A stretch of 12,021 nucleotides of DNA, taken from contig CAKREH010000051.1 of assembly GCA_934317215.1 (NCBI GenBank), positions 1 through 12,021 on the forward strand. The letters are read 5' to 3'. Each line of letters opens with the position of its first letter. Within the stretch, counting starts at the first letter, position 1. A program made the position numbers and the translations under genes. The stretch is from an uncultured Roseburia sp. (lineage in GTDB: Bacteria; Bacillota; Clostridia; Lachnospirales; Lachnospiraceae). The notes under the pieces are model-generated. The model was given only the letters and a program-made list of their open reading frames with translations, had not been told where the DNA came from and did no database searches. Shown here in pieces: positions 6,440 through 12,021 of this stretch.

Positions 6440-7884
6440 AAAAGAAAAAAGCAACAGCAGTTCTTTCATTGGGCGCAGCAGCACTTCTTTTGATCGGAGG
6501 GATCAGTGTATATGCACATCAGACTTCGGACAGCGGCGAATCAGAGACGGTCTATAAAGAGACGACAGCAGAATATGGAATGCTTACCGTCGGGATCACA
6601 GAGAGTGGAAGTGTGACGGTTGGAAGCATTTCACAGGATATGGATGAAGATATCAGCACGTCTTCAAATTCTGGCAGCAGCCAGTCAAGTGGAATCCAGA
6701 CAACAGGAACATCCACCAATAATTCATCGGTGGCACTGGAGGTAGAGGAAGTGTATGTTTCGGTCGGACAACAGGTAAAAGCGGGAGATGCGTTGTTAAA
6801 ACTGACAGATGAGAGCATTGAAAAATACAGGAAAAAAATAAAGGAAGCTGTGACGGAGGCTTCGGCAGATTATAACTCTGCGGCACTCAGTTCTGCAAAA
6901 GAAAAGGTAAGTGCGAGCTATTCCTATAACTTAAGTGTGGCGGAGGGAAGCGTGGCACAGGAAGAATATGAGGCAGCCATCAGTGAACTGCAGGATGCGG
7001 TGGACGAGGCCCAGGAGGCAGTGGATGAGTCACAGGCACTTCTTACCTACTATCAGGAAATGATCGACAGTGGAATGGATTTAAGTGAGTCACTTGCAGA
7101 TGAGCAGGAAAATTATGACAAACTGTACAATAAATTAAAAGCGGCAAAGAGTGCATACACTACAAAATCCGTGGAGGCAGAGAAAAAATACAAAGAGGCA
7201 ATGTTATCTTATCAAAACGCAGACAGCCAGTATTCTGCGGATGTGACAGGGGTGGATGTATCAGTGGATACGGCACAGGATACGTTGACAGATGCTAAAG
7301 AGGCTTTATCTGAATTTGAGGCATTTGTCGGAGATGGCACGATCTATTCGGATTATGACGGCACGATCATGTCGGTCGGATACGAGGCAGGAGATGATCT
7401 GACTGCAAGTACGGGTATTGTAACATTTGCGGACACAGATGCAGTGACGATGACGGTATCTGTTTCCGAGGAGGATATCTCTGAGATCGCGATCGGGGAT
7501 GAGGTCATGATCGAGCTCAATGCCTACGAGGATCAGACATTTTCCGGTGAGGTCGAAAGCATTGATACTTCCGTATCGAGCGGTTCCTCTACGGTTTCTT
7601 ATAATGTGACGGTAAAAATAAATAGTGACGTGGACGGCATTTACACGGATATGACAGGAAATGTGACATTCATTGAAAAGCAGGTGGCAGACGTTGTCTA
7701 TGTTTCTAATAAAGCAATCATCAACGAGGGAACGGCATCTTATGTGAAAGTCAAAGACAGTGATGGAATCATTGAGAAAAAAGAAGTGACCACCGGATTT
7801 TCCGATGGCGTCAATGTGGAGATCACAGAGGGACTTTCCGAGGGAGAGACGGTTCTGATAGAAAGTCAGGTGACGGGCGAATGA
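6436..7884 (+). CDS. HlyD/MacA-type periplasmic-adaptor-like (membrane fusion) protein, second paralogue
   Basis: Second adaptor of the same exporter. It has an N-terminal anchor (about residues 7-27 after MKKKK), a Ser/Thr/Gly-rich linker (about 65-98), and a first lipoyl half VEEVYVSVGQQVKAGDALLKL (about 103-123) nearly identical to that of the upstream gene. A coiled coil spans about 127-295, the second lipoyl half is SDYDGTIMSVGYEAGDDL (about 303-320), and a beta-barrel follows. A full membrane-proximal domain follows from about residue 417 (VADVVYVSNKAI ... EGLSEGETVLIE). At 482 residues it has the complete MacA/YknX domain order, whereas the upstream paralogue is missing the last domain. 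It overlaps both neighbours by 4 bp. GGAGG at 6421-6425, inside the previous gene, supports the start. Mixed hexamers of the two adaptors are possible but only inferred. Confidence 0.9.
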   Translation: MKKKKATAVLSLGAAALLLIGGISVYAHQTSDSGESETVYKETTAEYGMLTVGITESGSVTVGSISQDMDEDISTSSNSGSSQSSGIQTTGTSTNNSSVALEVEEVYVSVGQQVKAGDALLKLTDESIEKYRKKIKEAVTEASADYNSAALSSAKEKVSASYSYNLSVAEGSVAQEEYEAAISELQDAVDEAQEAVDESQALLTYYQEMIDSGMDLSESLADEQENYDKLYNKLKAAKSAYTTKSVEAEKKYKEAMLSYQNADSQYSADVTGVDVSVDTAQDTLTDAKEALSEFEAFVGDGTIYSDYDGTIMSVGYEAGDDLTASTGIVTFADTDAVTMTVSVSEEDISEIAIGDEVMIELNAYEDQTFSGEVESIDTSVSSGSSTVSYNVTVKINSDVDGIYTDMTGNVTFIEKQVADVVYVSNKAIINEGTASYVKVKDSDGIIEKKEVTTGFSDGVNVEITEGLSEGETVLIESQVTGE

Positions 7885-9293
7885 AACCATCGGAATTATT
7901 AAGACTTGTCTGGATCAATATTACCCAGAATAAATTTAAAACGATCATGACGTCGATCGGTATCATTGTCGGCGCGGCAACGATCGTGATGGTGATCGCC
8001 ATCGGAAAAGGCGGTCAGGAGGATGTGGCAGATCAGTTTAAAAACTTAAATGCAGGTGCGATCGATATTTCCTATGACGGCGGTGATAAAAACCGAGGTG
8101 GAAATCAAAGTTCGGATGACTCCTCCGACTCAGGAATGATGATGATGCCGTCCGGCGGAGGTGCACCGTCTGGCAGCAGTTCATCGGGAGGGTCAGGGGC
8201 TTCCGGTGGACCTTCGGGAGGTCCCGGAGGTGGAAATGGTGGTGACGGAGGCGGCATGCCGGGTGACATGGGTGGCTTCTTTGGCGGCGGCAGTGATATG
8301 GAAGACCGCATGAACCAGGAAAATATCACGTTAGATGAAGATGACGTGGACGATATTGAAACTTTTGTCTCCGGGATCTCAGCGGCAACGATCTCCTATA
8401 CGACAAGGTCTGCCGTGGATGGCGGTGATCTCGATGAGGCACAGACCTACTCGATCGCCGGAGTCAGGGACAACTATGCAGCTATCAGTAATCTCAGCCT
8501 TGCTGTCGGGGATTTTATCACGGAATCCGATGATGAGAATAAAGAAAAAGTCTGTGTGCTCGGAGCTTCCGTTGCGGAAGAGATCTTTGGAAGTGCAATC
8601 GATGCATACGGAAGTGTGATCTATATTGATGAACGCTCTTATGTGGTAAACGGGGTGCTCTCATCTATGGGTACGGTGGCATCCGGTATCAGTCCGGATG
8701 ATTCCGTTTTCATTCCGTATGCGACCGGAGTGAAATATATAGTGGGAACAAATGTAAGCCCGACCATCACCGTGATCGCGGAGGATGTCAGCAATGTATC
8801 CGGTGTCACGGAGGAAATCACGGAAGTGCTTGCAACTTCCTATCCGAATGCAGAATTTACCTTTGAGGATGCGGGAAGCAAGATGGAAGCCGCATCGGCG
8901 TCTAATGAGATCTTGACGATGCTTCTGATCGCCATGGCGGCAATCGTATTTGTGGTCGGTGGTATCGGCATCATGAACGTATTGTTTGTCTCTGTCAAAG
9001 AGCGTACCAATGAGATTGGAATCTTAAAGGCAATCGGCTGTTCCCAGGGGAATATTTTGTTTGAGTTTTTAGCAGAGGCGGCTGCGATCAGTCTGATCGG
9101 CGGCGTGCTCGGCATTGCGGCAAGCCTGCTTGCCACACCGGTGGCGCGGTATCTTGGCGTGCGTGTCGAACTGACACCGGCAGCATTTCTGATCGCACTG
9201 CTGTTTGCACTTATCACGGGAACATTGTTTGGATTCTATCCGGCGTATAAGGCATCGAAACTGGTGCCGGTGGAGGCGCTGGGGGCAGAGTAA
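7881..9293 (+). CDS. MacB/YknZ-type ABC transporter permease with Gly/Met-rich insert
   Basis: Integral membrane subunit of a type VII ABC exporter. It has an N-terminal transmembrane helix (about residues 21-43), a large extracytoplasmic MacB_PCD domain, and three C-terminal helices (about 343-371, 397-418, 434-455) of the FtsX family. The signatures GIMNVLFVSVKERTNEIGILK (363-383) and YPAYKASKLVPVEAL (453-467) are clear. The domain order matches MacB without the fused ATPase, as in Bacillus YknZ, and the ATPase is encoded separately at 10406. The unusual part is residues 67-147: a disordered stretch of Gly, Ser, Pro, Asp and Met (SGMMMMPSGGGAPSG, then GGGMPGDMGGFFGGG) inserted early in the extracytoplasmic domain. 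The start overlaps the adaptor stop by 4 bp (ATGA), with only a weak ribosome site, consistent with coupling. Function as an exporter is well supported; the substrate is unknown. Confidence 0.92.
   Translation: MKPSELLRLVWINITQNKFKTIMTSIGIIVGAATIVMVIAIGKGGQEDVADQFKNLNAGAIDISYDGGDKNRGGNQSSDDSSDSGMMMMPSGGGAPSGSSSSGGSGASGGPSGGPGGGNGGDGGGMPGDMGGFFGGGSDMEDRMNQENITLDEDDVDDIETFVSGISAATISYTTRSAVDGGDLDEAQTYSIAGVRDNYAAISNLSLAVGDFITESDDENKEKVCVLGASVAEEIFGSAIDAYGSVIYIDERSYVVNGVLSSMGTVASGISPDDSVFIPYATGVKYIVGTNVSPTITVIAEDVSNVSGVTEEITEVLATSYPNAEFTFEDAGSKMEAASASNEILTMLLIAMAAIVFVVGGIGIMNVLFVSVKERTNEIGILKAIGCSQGNILFEFLAEAAAISLIGGVLGIAASLLATPVARYLGVRVELTPAAFLIALLFALITGTLFGFYPAYKASKLVPVEALGAE
8079..8321 (+). other. 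Low-complexity Gly/Ser/Met insert in the permease
   Basis: This segment encodes permease residues 67-147. It is made of GGN/TCN/CCN codons with a run of four Met codons (8136-8147) and PGDM and MPSGGG motifs. It lies outside the membrane. The DNA is imperfectly repetitive (ggaggt/ggcgga words), a likely site of length variation between strains. Confidence 0.75.
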
Positions 9294-9318
9294 AAGAGAG
9301 AAAGGTTTAAGTCGGTTG

Positions 9319-10152
9319 ATGAAGAAGAAAGTAACGATTGTGGTTGTAATTGTATTAGTGATTGTACTTATTGCGGCATGTGTGATGTGGCGGATAGGTG
9401 GAGTGGAGACGGAAAGTGCGCTGGGGGATCATCAGAAGTATGTCTATGCGTATGTTTCGTCGATTGAGGGGAATGAAGTTACTTATATGGAAGTGGATGA
9501 GTCGGTGGCGAAGGCAGCGGAAGAACGTGCGAAGGAGAAGGCAAAGGCGGAAGATGACGCCGGTTCAGACAGTACAGGTCAGAGCGATAAGAGCGATGGC
9601 GGCACAGATTCAGCAGGTCAGAGTGATAAGAAAGATAAGAATGATGGCGGCACAGGTTCAGCAGGTCAGAGTGATAAGAATGATGGCGGCACAGATTCTA
9701 CAGGTCAAAGCGATAAGAGCGGTAGTACAGGTTCAGACGGGGATAAATCTGGTATGGGAACACCGCCGGATATGGATGGATCATCCGGTGGAGATCAGAC
9801 GCCTCCGGATATGAGTGGTGCATCAACTGATATAGAAAGTACAGAGCAGTCCGGTCAGAATCAGGCACCGTCAGATATGGGAAGTACATCGACCGATACA
9901 GAAAGTACAGAGCAGTCCGGTCAGATGCAGATGCCGCCCGACATGGACAGCACCGAGATGCCGCAGGGCGCACCGGGCGGCATGGCCGATATGACAGTCA
10001 CAACCATGATCCCTGTCGGCGTAACCGTACATACAACATCAGACACTACGACCACTTTTTCACGCCTTGCCTCAGGTGATCTGCTAAAAATATTGGTAGA
10101 AACAGACACTGACGGCAACGAAGTGATCGAAGAAATCTGGATGTTACAGTAA
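9319..10152 (+). CDS. Membrane-anchored, repeat-rich accessory protein of the exporter
   Basis: No family is recognised with certainty. The ATG at 9319 (MKKKVTIVVV) is preferred because a signal/anchor follows at once; the frame is open upstream to 9205, but that overlaps the permease gene. GAGAGAAAGG at 9296-9305 is a rather distant ribosome site, and TTG at 9316 is an alternative start. The 277-residue product has a hydrophobic anchor (about 5-24) ending in LIAAC, which fits a lipobox with Cys21. A short structured part follows (KYVYAYVSSIEGNEVTYMEV, about 40-59), then a disordered Ser/Thr/Gly/Asp/Gln-rich region with two sets of repeats (about 84-225), and a C-terminal beta-rich part (about 227-277). 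The two structured ends together resemble a small beta-barrel domain of the DUF5666 kind split by the insert; this is inference. It lies 25 bp after the permease and is probably co-transcribed. Confidence 0.75.
   Translation: MKKKVTIVVVIVLVIVLIAACVMWRIGGVETESALGDHQKYVYAYVSSIEGNEVTYMEVDESVAKAAEERAKEKAKAEDDAGSDSTGQSDKSDGGTDSAGQSDKKDKNDGGTGSAGQSDKNDGGTDSTGQSDKSGSTGSDGDKSGMGTPPDMDGSSGGDQTPPDMSGASTDIESTEQSGQNQAPSDMGSTSTDTESTEQSGQMQMPPDMDSTEMPQGAPGGMADMTVTTMIPVGVTVHTTSDTTTTFSRLASGDLLKILVETDTDGNEVIEEIWMLQ
9568..9729 (+). repeat. In-frame 39-bp coding repeats (D-S-x-G-Q-S-D-K unit)
   Basis: Four in-frame units encode D/G-S-T/A-G-Q-S-D-K-x-D-G-G-T. Unit 1 is 9568-9606 (39 bp). Unit 2 is 9607-9654 (48 bp, with an extra Lys-Asp-Lys). 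Unit 3 is 9655-9693 (39 bp). Unit 4 is 9694-9729, degenerate at its end. Near-identity at DNA level between units 2 and 3 suggests recent slippage. Charge and polarity are kept, as expected for a flexible spacer. Confidence 0.85.
9802..9957 (+). repeat. In-frame 66-bp coding repeats (PxDM ... ESTEQSGQ unit)
   Basis: Two complete 66-bp units (9802-9867 and 9868-9933) and the start of a third (9934 on) encode P-P/S-D-M, a Ser/Thr/Asp stretch and ESTEQSGQ-x-Q. The first two share the core gaaagtacagagcagtccgg exactly. The units differ from the 39-bp set just upstream, so two independent expansions occurred in the same linker. Confidence 0.85.
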
Positions 10153-10200
10153 CATAACGGCAGCATGGCTGATTGGAAAACTCATCAAAAACTAAAAGTA

Positions 10201-10340
10201 ATTGTGAAACTGGCACTGGTTTATAAGAAGGTGCTGGGGAGCCGTCGGTACTTAGCGCATGTATTTTATGCGCTTAGTATCCGCTACGAGCGACACGCAG
10301 CGAGAGCGTGCCTTCGTTAAACCAGTGCCAGTTTCACAAT
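10201..10340. repeat. Palindromic element with 23-bp perfect arms and two inner hairpins
   Basis: Positions 10201-10223 and 10318-10340 are perfect inverted copies (23 bp, beginning attgtgaaactggc). Inside are hairpin A (10249-10260 with 10268-10279, core gcgcat/atgcgc, one mismatch) and hairpin B (10294-10298 with 10306-10310, cacgc/gcgtg). Folded, this makes a three-way junction on a long stem. No open frame fills it and no T-run follows. It occupies most of the 253-bp gap between the accessory gene and the ATPase gene. It could be a non-autonomous mobile element or a structured RNA in the operon; no flanking direct repeat is obvious. Confidence 0.88.
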
Positions 10341-10369
10341 ATCACAAAAGTAAAGCTGAGTTTTACAAT
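10341..10369 (+). promoter_or_regulatory. Possible weak promoter for the ATPase gene
   Basis: ATCACA (10341-10346, 4/6) is followed after 17 nt by TACAAT (10364-10369, 5/6), about 36 nt ahead of the ATPase start. It begins at the edge of the palindromic element. It would allow ATPase expression independent of the upstream genes; support is only by consensus matching. Confidence 0.35.
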
Positions 10370-10405
10370 CAGTCACGCGAGCCATACACACAGAAAGGAG
10401 CACAC

Positions 10406-11161
10406 ATGGACGCAGCACAAATCCTGAAACCATTTTCAAATGAACATATACCGGCAGACACAAAAGAAACTGCCGCAGCAGAACATACATCCGAGATCAT
10501 CACCATGCAAAATGTCAACAAATCCTACAAGATGGGATCTGGTTCCCTGCATGTATTAAAAGACATCTCCCTGACCGTCGAACAGGGAGAATACCTTGCC
10601 ATCTTAGGATCATCCGGTTCCGGCAAAAGTACGCTGATGAATATCATTGGCTGTATGGATGTCTTAGACGAAGGAACCTATAACCTTGACGGTGTGGAGA
10701 TCGAAAAGGCAAAGGAAAAAGAACTGACAAATATCCGTAACCAGAAGATTGGATTTATTTTCCAGAAATATCACCTGATCCCGACCTACAATGTGCTTCA
10801 GAATATCGTCATGCCCCTTCTGATGCGCGGAATGACCTTAAAGGACGCAAGGGATGCCAGCATGGATATCATTGCAATGTTAGGGCTTGCAGAGCGTATC
10901 GACCATAAACCGAATGAGCTTTCCGGCGGTCAGCAGCAGCGTGTTGCAATCGCGCGTGCCTTAGTCGGACAGCCGGCGATCCTCTTAGCAGATGAGCCGA
11001 CAGGAGCCTTAGACCGCAACAGTGGAAAAGAAGTGCTGAAACTATTTCAGCGTCTGAGTGATATGGGAAATACGATCGTCATGATCACGCATGATTTAAG
11101 CGTTGCCGAACATGCAAAGAGAGTGGTTCGTATCGTGGATGGGGAACTCTATGAAAATTAA
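10406..11161 (+). CDS. ABC transporter ATPase (MacB/LolD/YknY type)
   Basis: Cytosolic nucleotide-binding subunit, expected to pair with the MacB-type permease at 7881. All motifs are intact: Walker A GSSGSGKS (68-75), Q-loop Gln120 (FIFQKYHLIP), signature LSGGQQQR (172-179), Walker B ILLADEP (192-198) with catalytic Glu197, and switch His229 (ITHD). The stretch NIVMPLLMRGMTLKDA after the Q-loop is typical of the LolD/MacB subfamily. AGGAG at 10396-10400 with a 5-nt gap fixes the ATG at 10406; the frame is open back to 10259, but that is inside the palindromic element. The resulting 251-residue protein has about 30 extra polar residues before the usual start of the fold (IITMQNVNKSYK). It is separated from the permease by the accessory gene and the palindrome, so it may be in the same operon or have its own weak promoter. 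Confidence 0.94.
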   Translation: MDAAQILKPFSNEHIPADTKETAAAEHTSEIITMQNVNKSYKMGSGSLHVLKDISLTVEQGEYLAILGSSGSGKSTLMNIIGCMDVLDEGTYNLDGVEIEKAKEKELTNIRNQKIGFIFQKYHLIPTYNVLQNIVMPLLMRGMTLKDARDASMDIIAMLGLAERIDHKPNELSGGQQQRVAIARALVGQPAILLADEPTGALDRNSGKEVLKLFQRLSDMGNTIVMITHDLSVAEHAKRVVRIVDGELYEN

Positions 11162-11221
11162 AGGTGGTTTTCGTCTGTTCTGTGTGGTATGGTAATATAA
11201 AAAGTCCAAAGGCATTTTGTT

Positions 11222-11227
11222 TATAAT
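11222..11227 (+). promoter_or_regulatory. Putative -10 box ahead of the alkylation repair gene
   Basis: A perfect TATAAT lies 20 bp before the start codon, just ahead of the ribosome site GAGGAG (11234-11239). No good -35 is found at 16-18 bp upstream (aaaaag at 11199-11204). The leader would be very short, so this may be chance in an AT-rich gap. Confidence 0.3.
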
Positions 11228-11247
11228 AAAAATGAGGAGACACACAC

Positions 11248-11946
11248 ATGACAAAAGAAGAGATCCGCGCATGGTTAGAGGCGGAAGCAGAACCCAGATT
11301 TCAGAAGTTTACATCCGGTCTGATCCCCGGGACAGATCCGATCATAGGTGTGCGTATCCCAAAGCTGCGCACTCTTGCAAAAAAGATTGCGAAAGAGGAC
11401 TGGCGCGGGTATTTAGAGTACGCTGCCTGCGATACTTATGAGGAGATCATGCTGCAGGGACTCGTACTCGGATATGCAAAAGGAGAGATTGATGAGCTTT
11501 TGGAATATGTGCAGGCATTTATTCCGAAGATCCATGACTGGTCGGTCAATGACTGCTTTTGTGCAACTTTTAAAATTGCGCAGAAACACCGCGAAAAAGT
11601 CTGGAATTTTCTGATGCCTTATGCGAAATCTGATCAGGAATTTGAGCAGCGGGTCGTTGCAGTCATGCTGATGGATCATTTTCTGACAGAAGAATATATT
11701 GCGCGTGTGCTGGCTGTGTGGGACAGACTCGATCATCCTGGATATTACCGGAAAATGGGAGTTGCGTGGGGCGTCGCAACTGCATATGCAAAGTTTCCGA
11801 AGGAGACACATGCATTTTTACTGGAGAATCATTTGGATGACGAGACATACAATAAGGCAATCCAGAAAATGATCGAATCCTACCGGATATCGGCAGAGGA
11901 TAAAAATATTTTGCGCGGAATGAAAAGAAAAACGCAAAAAAAGTGA
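11248..11946 (+). CDS. AlkD-like DNA alkylation repair protein (HEAT-like repeats)
   Basis: Cytosolic DNA glycosylase-type protein that removes N3- and N7-alkylated purines without base flipping. It is all helical with HEAT-like repeats. The pattern DWSVND (residues 97-102) places Trp98 and Asp102 four apart, matching the essential Trp109/Asp113 pair of Bacillus AlkD. Arg135 (EFEQRVVAVML) fits the conserved Arg148, and Trp174 (GVAWGVATAYAKFP) fits Trp187. At 232 residues it is full length for this family. GAGGAG with an 8-nt gap supports the ATG at 11248. The last residues (ILRGMKRKTQKK) and the stop codon lie in the first copy of a tandem repeat that continues to the window edge, so the basic tail may be altered. 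It lies 86 bp after the ABC ATPase gene but is not obviously linked in function. Confidence 0.93.
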   Translation: MTKEEIRAWLEAEAEPRFQKFTSGLIPGTDPIIGVRIPKLRTLAKKIAKEDWRGYLEYAACDTYEEIMLQGLVLGYAKGEIDELLEYVQAFIPKIHDWSVNDCFCATFKIAQKHREKVWNFLMPYAKSDQEFEQRVVAVMLMDHFLTEEYIARVLAVWDRLDHPGYYRKMGVAWGVATAYAKFPKETHAFLLENHLDDETYNKAIQKMIESYRISAEDKNILRGMKRKTQKK

Positions 11947-12021
11947 TATTGTGCGGAATGAAAAGAAAACCGTAAAAATAAGTGATATTGTGCGGAATGA
12001 AAAGAAAACCGTAAAAATAAG
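11906..12021 (+). repeat. Tandem repeat of 38-40 bp overlapping the alkD-like 3' end
   Basis: Copies begin at 11906 (40 bp), 11946 (39 bp) and 11985 (37 bp visible, cut by the window edge), sharing gcggaatgaaaagaaaa. The last two are identical over all visible bases, so the array is recent. Copy 1 carries the final codons and stop of the alkD-like gene. In local frame the others give ILCGMKRKP and a stop, echoing ILRGMKRKTQKK. How far the array extends is unknown. Confidence 0.85.

Noticed and set aside
7306..7890. 194-codon open frame on the minus strand opposite the second adaptor
   Set aside because: It is antisense to a gene with clear domain structure, and its His/Arg/Cys-rich composition is what antisense of adaptor coding sequence gives.
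8105..8329. Proline-rich open frame on the minus strand
   Set aside because: It is the antisense of the Gly-rich permease insert (GGN read as NCC); no start signal.
10259..10405. Longer N-terminus for the ABC ATPase
   Set aside because: It lies in the palindromic element and has no ribosome site; AGGAG directly precedes 10406.

Overview
The window reads as low-to-mid GC Firmicutes DNA, most likely an anaerobic gut Lachnospiraceae (Roseburia/Agathobacter-like). This rests on consistent AGGAG-type ribosome binding sites, a class I hybrid cluster protein typical of strict anaerobes, Gram-positive promoter boxes, and MacAB/YknXYZ-type efflux proteins with long Gly/Ser/Asp-rich linkers. The genus is inferred from style, not from a marker gene.

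Layout. Positions 1-350 hold no gene but are almost entirely palindromic: a 176-bp fold-back element, then four short hairpins. A 62-residue protein of unknown function (367-555) follows, then hcp, a hybrid cluster protein / nitric oxide reductase (645-2321). A HAD-family phosphatase (2368-3168, minus strand) converges on hcp. Its promoter lies back to back with a plus-strand promoter at 3217-3268, and their -35 boxes overlap. The plus promoter drives a leader of about 170 nt with three hairpins, an unrecognised 148-aa protein (3445-3891) and pyroglutamyl peptidase pcp (3915-4559). The 3' end of pcp lies inside a 40-bp tandem repeat, and a clear terminator closes the unit at 4714-4753.

The second half is one export cassette: two tandem membrane-fusion adaptors (4880-6439 and 6436-7884), a MacB-type permease (7881-9293), a membrane-anchored low-complexity protein (9319-10152) and the cognate ATPase (10406-11161). 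The first three genes overlap by 4 bp, so they are probably translationally coupled. The ATPase is separated from them by a palindromic element with 23-bp perfect arms. I infer that permease plus ATPase form an ABC exporter or mechanotransmission pump, the adaptors form the extracytoplasmic conduit, and the low-complexity protein is an accessory. The substrate cannot be read from the sequence.

The window ends with an AlkD-like DNA glycosylase (11248-11946). Its last codons also lie inside a tandem repeat (38-40 bp), which runs off the window edge.

The best candidates for something undescribed are the five-gene exporter with paired adaptors and a Met/Gly/Pro-rich permease insert whose motifs recur in the neighbouring protein, and two unrelated genes whose C-terminal codons and stop are repeated downstream as tandem arrays.
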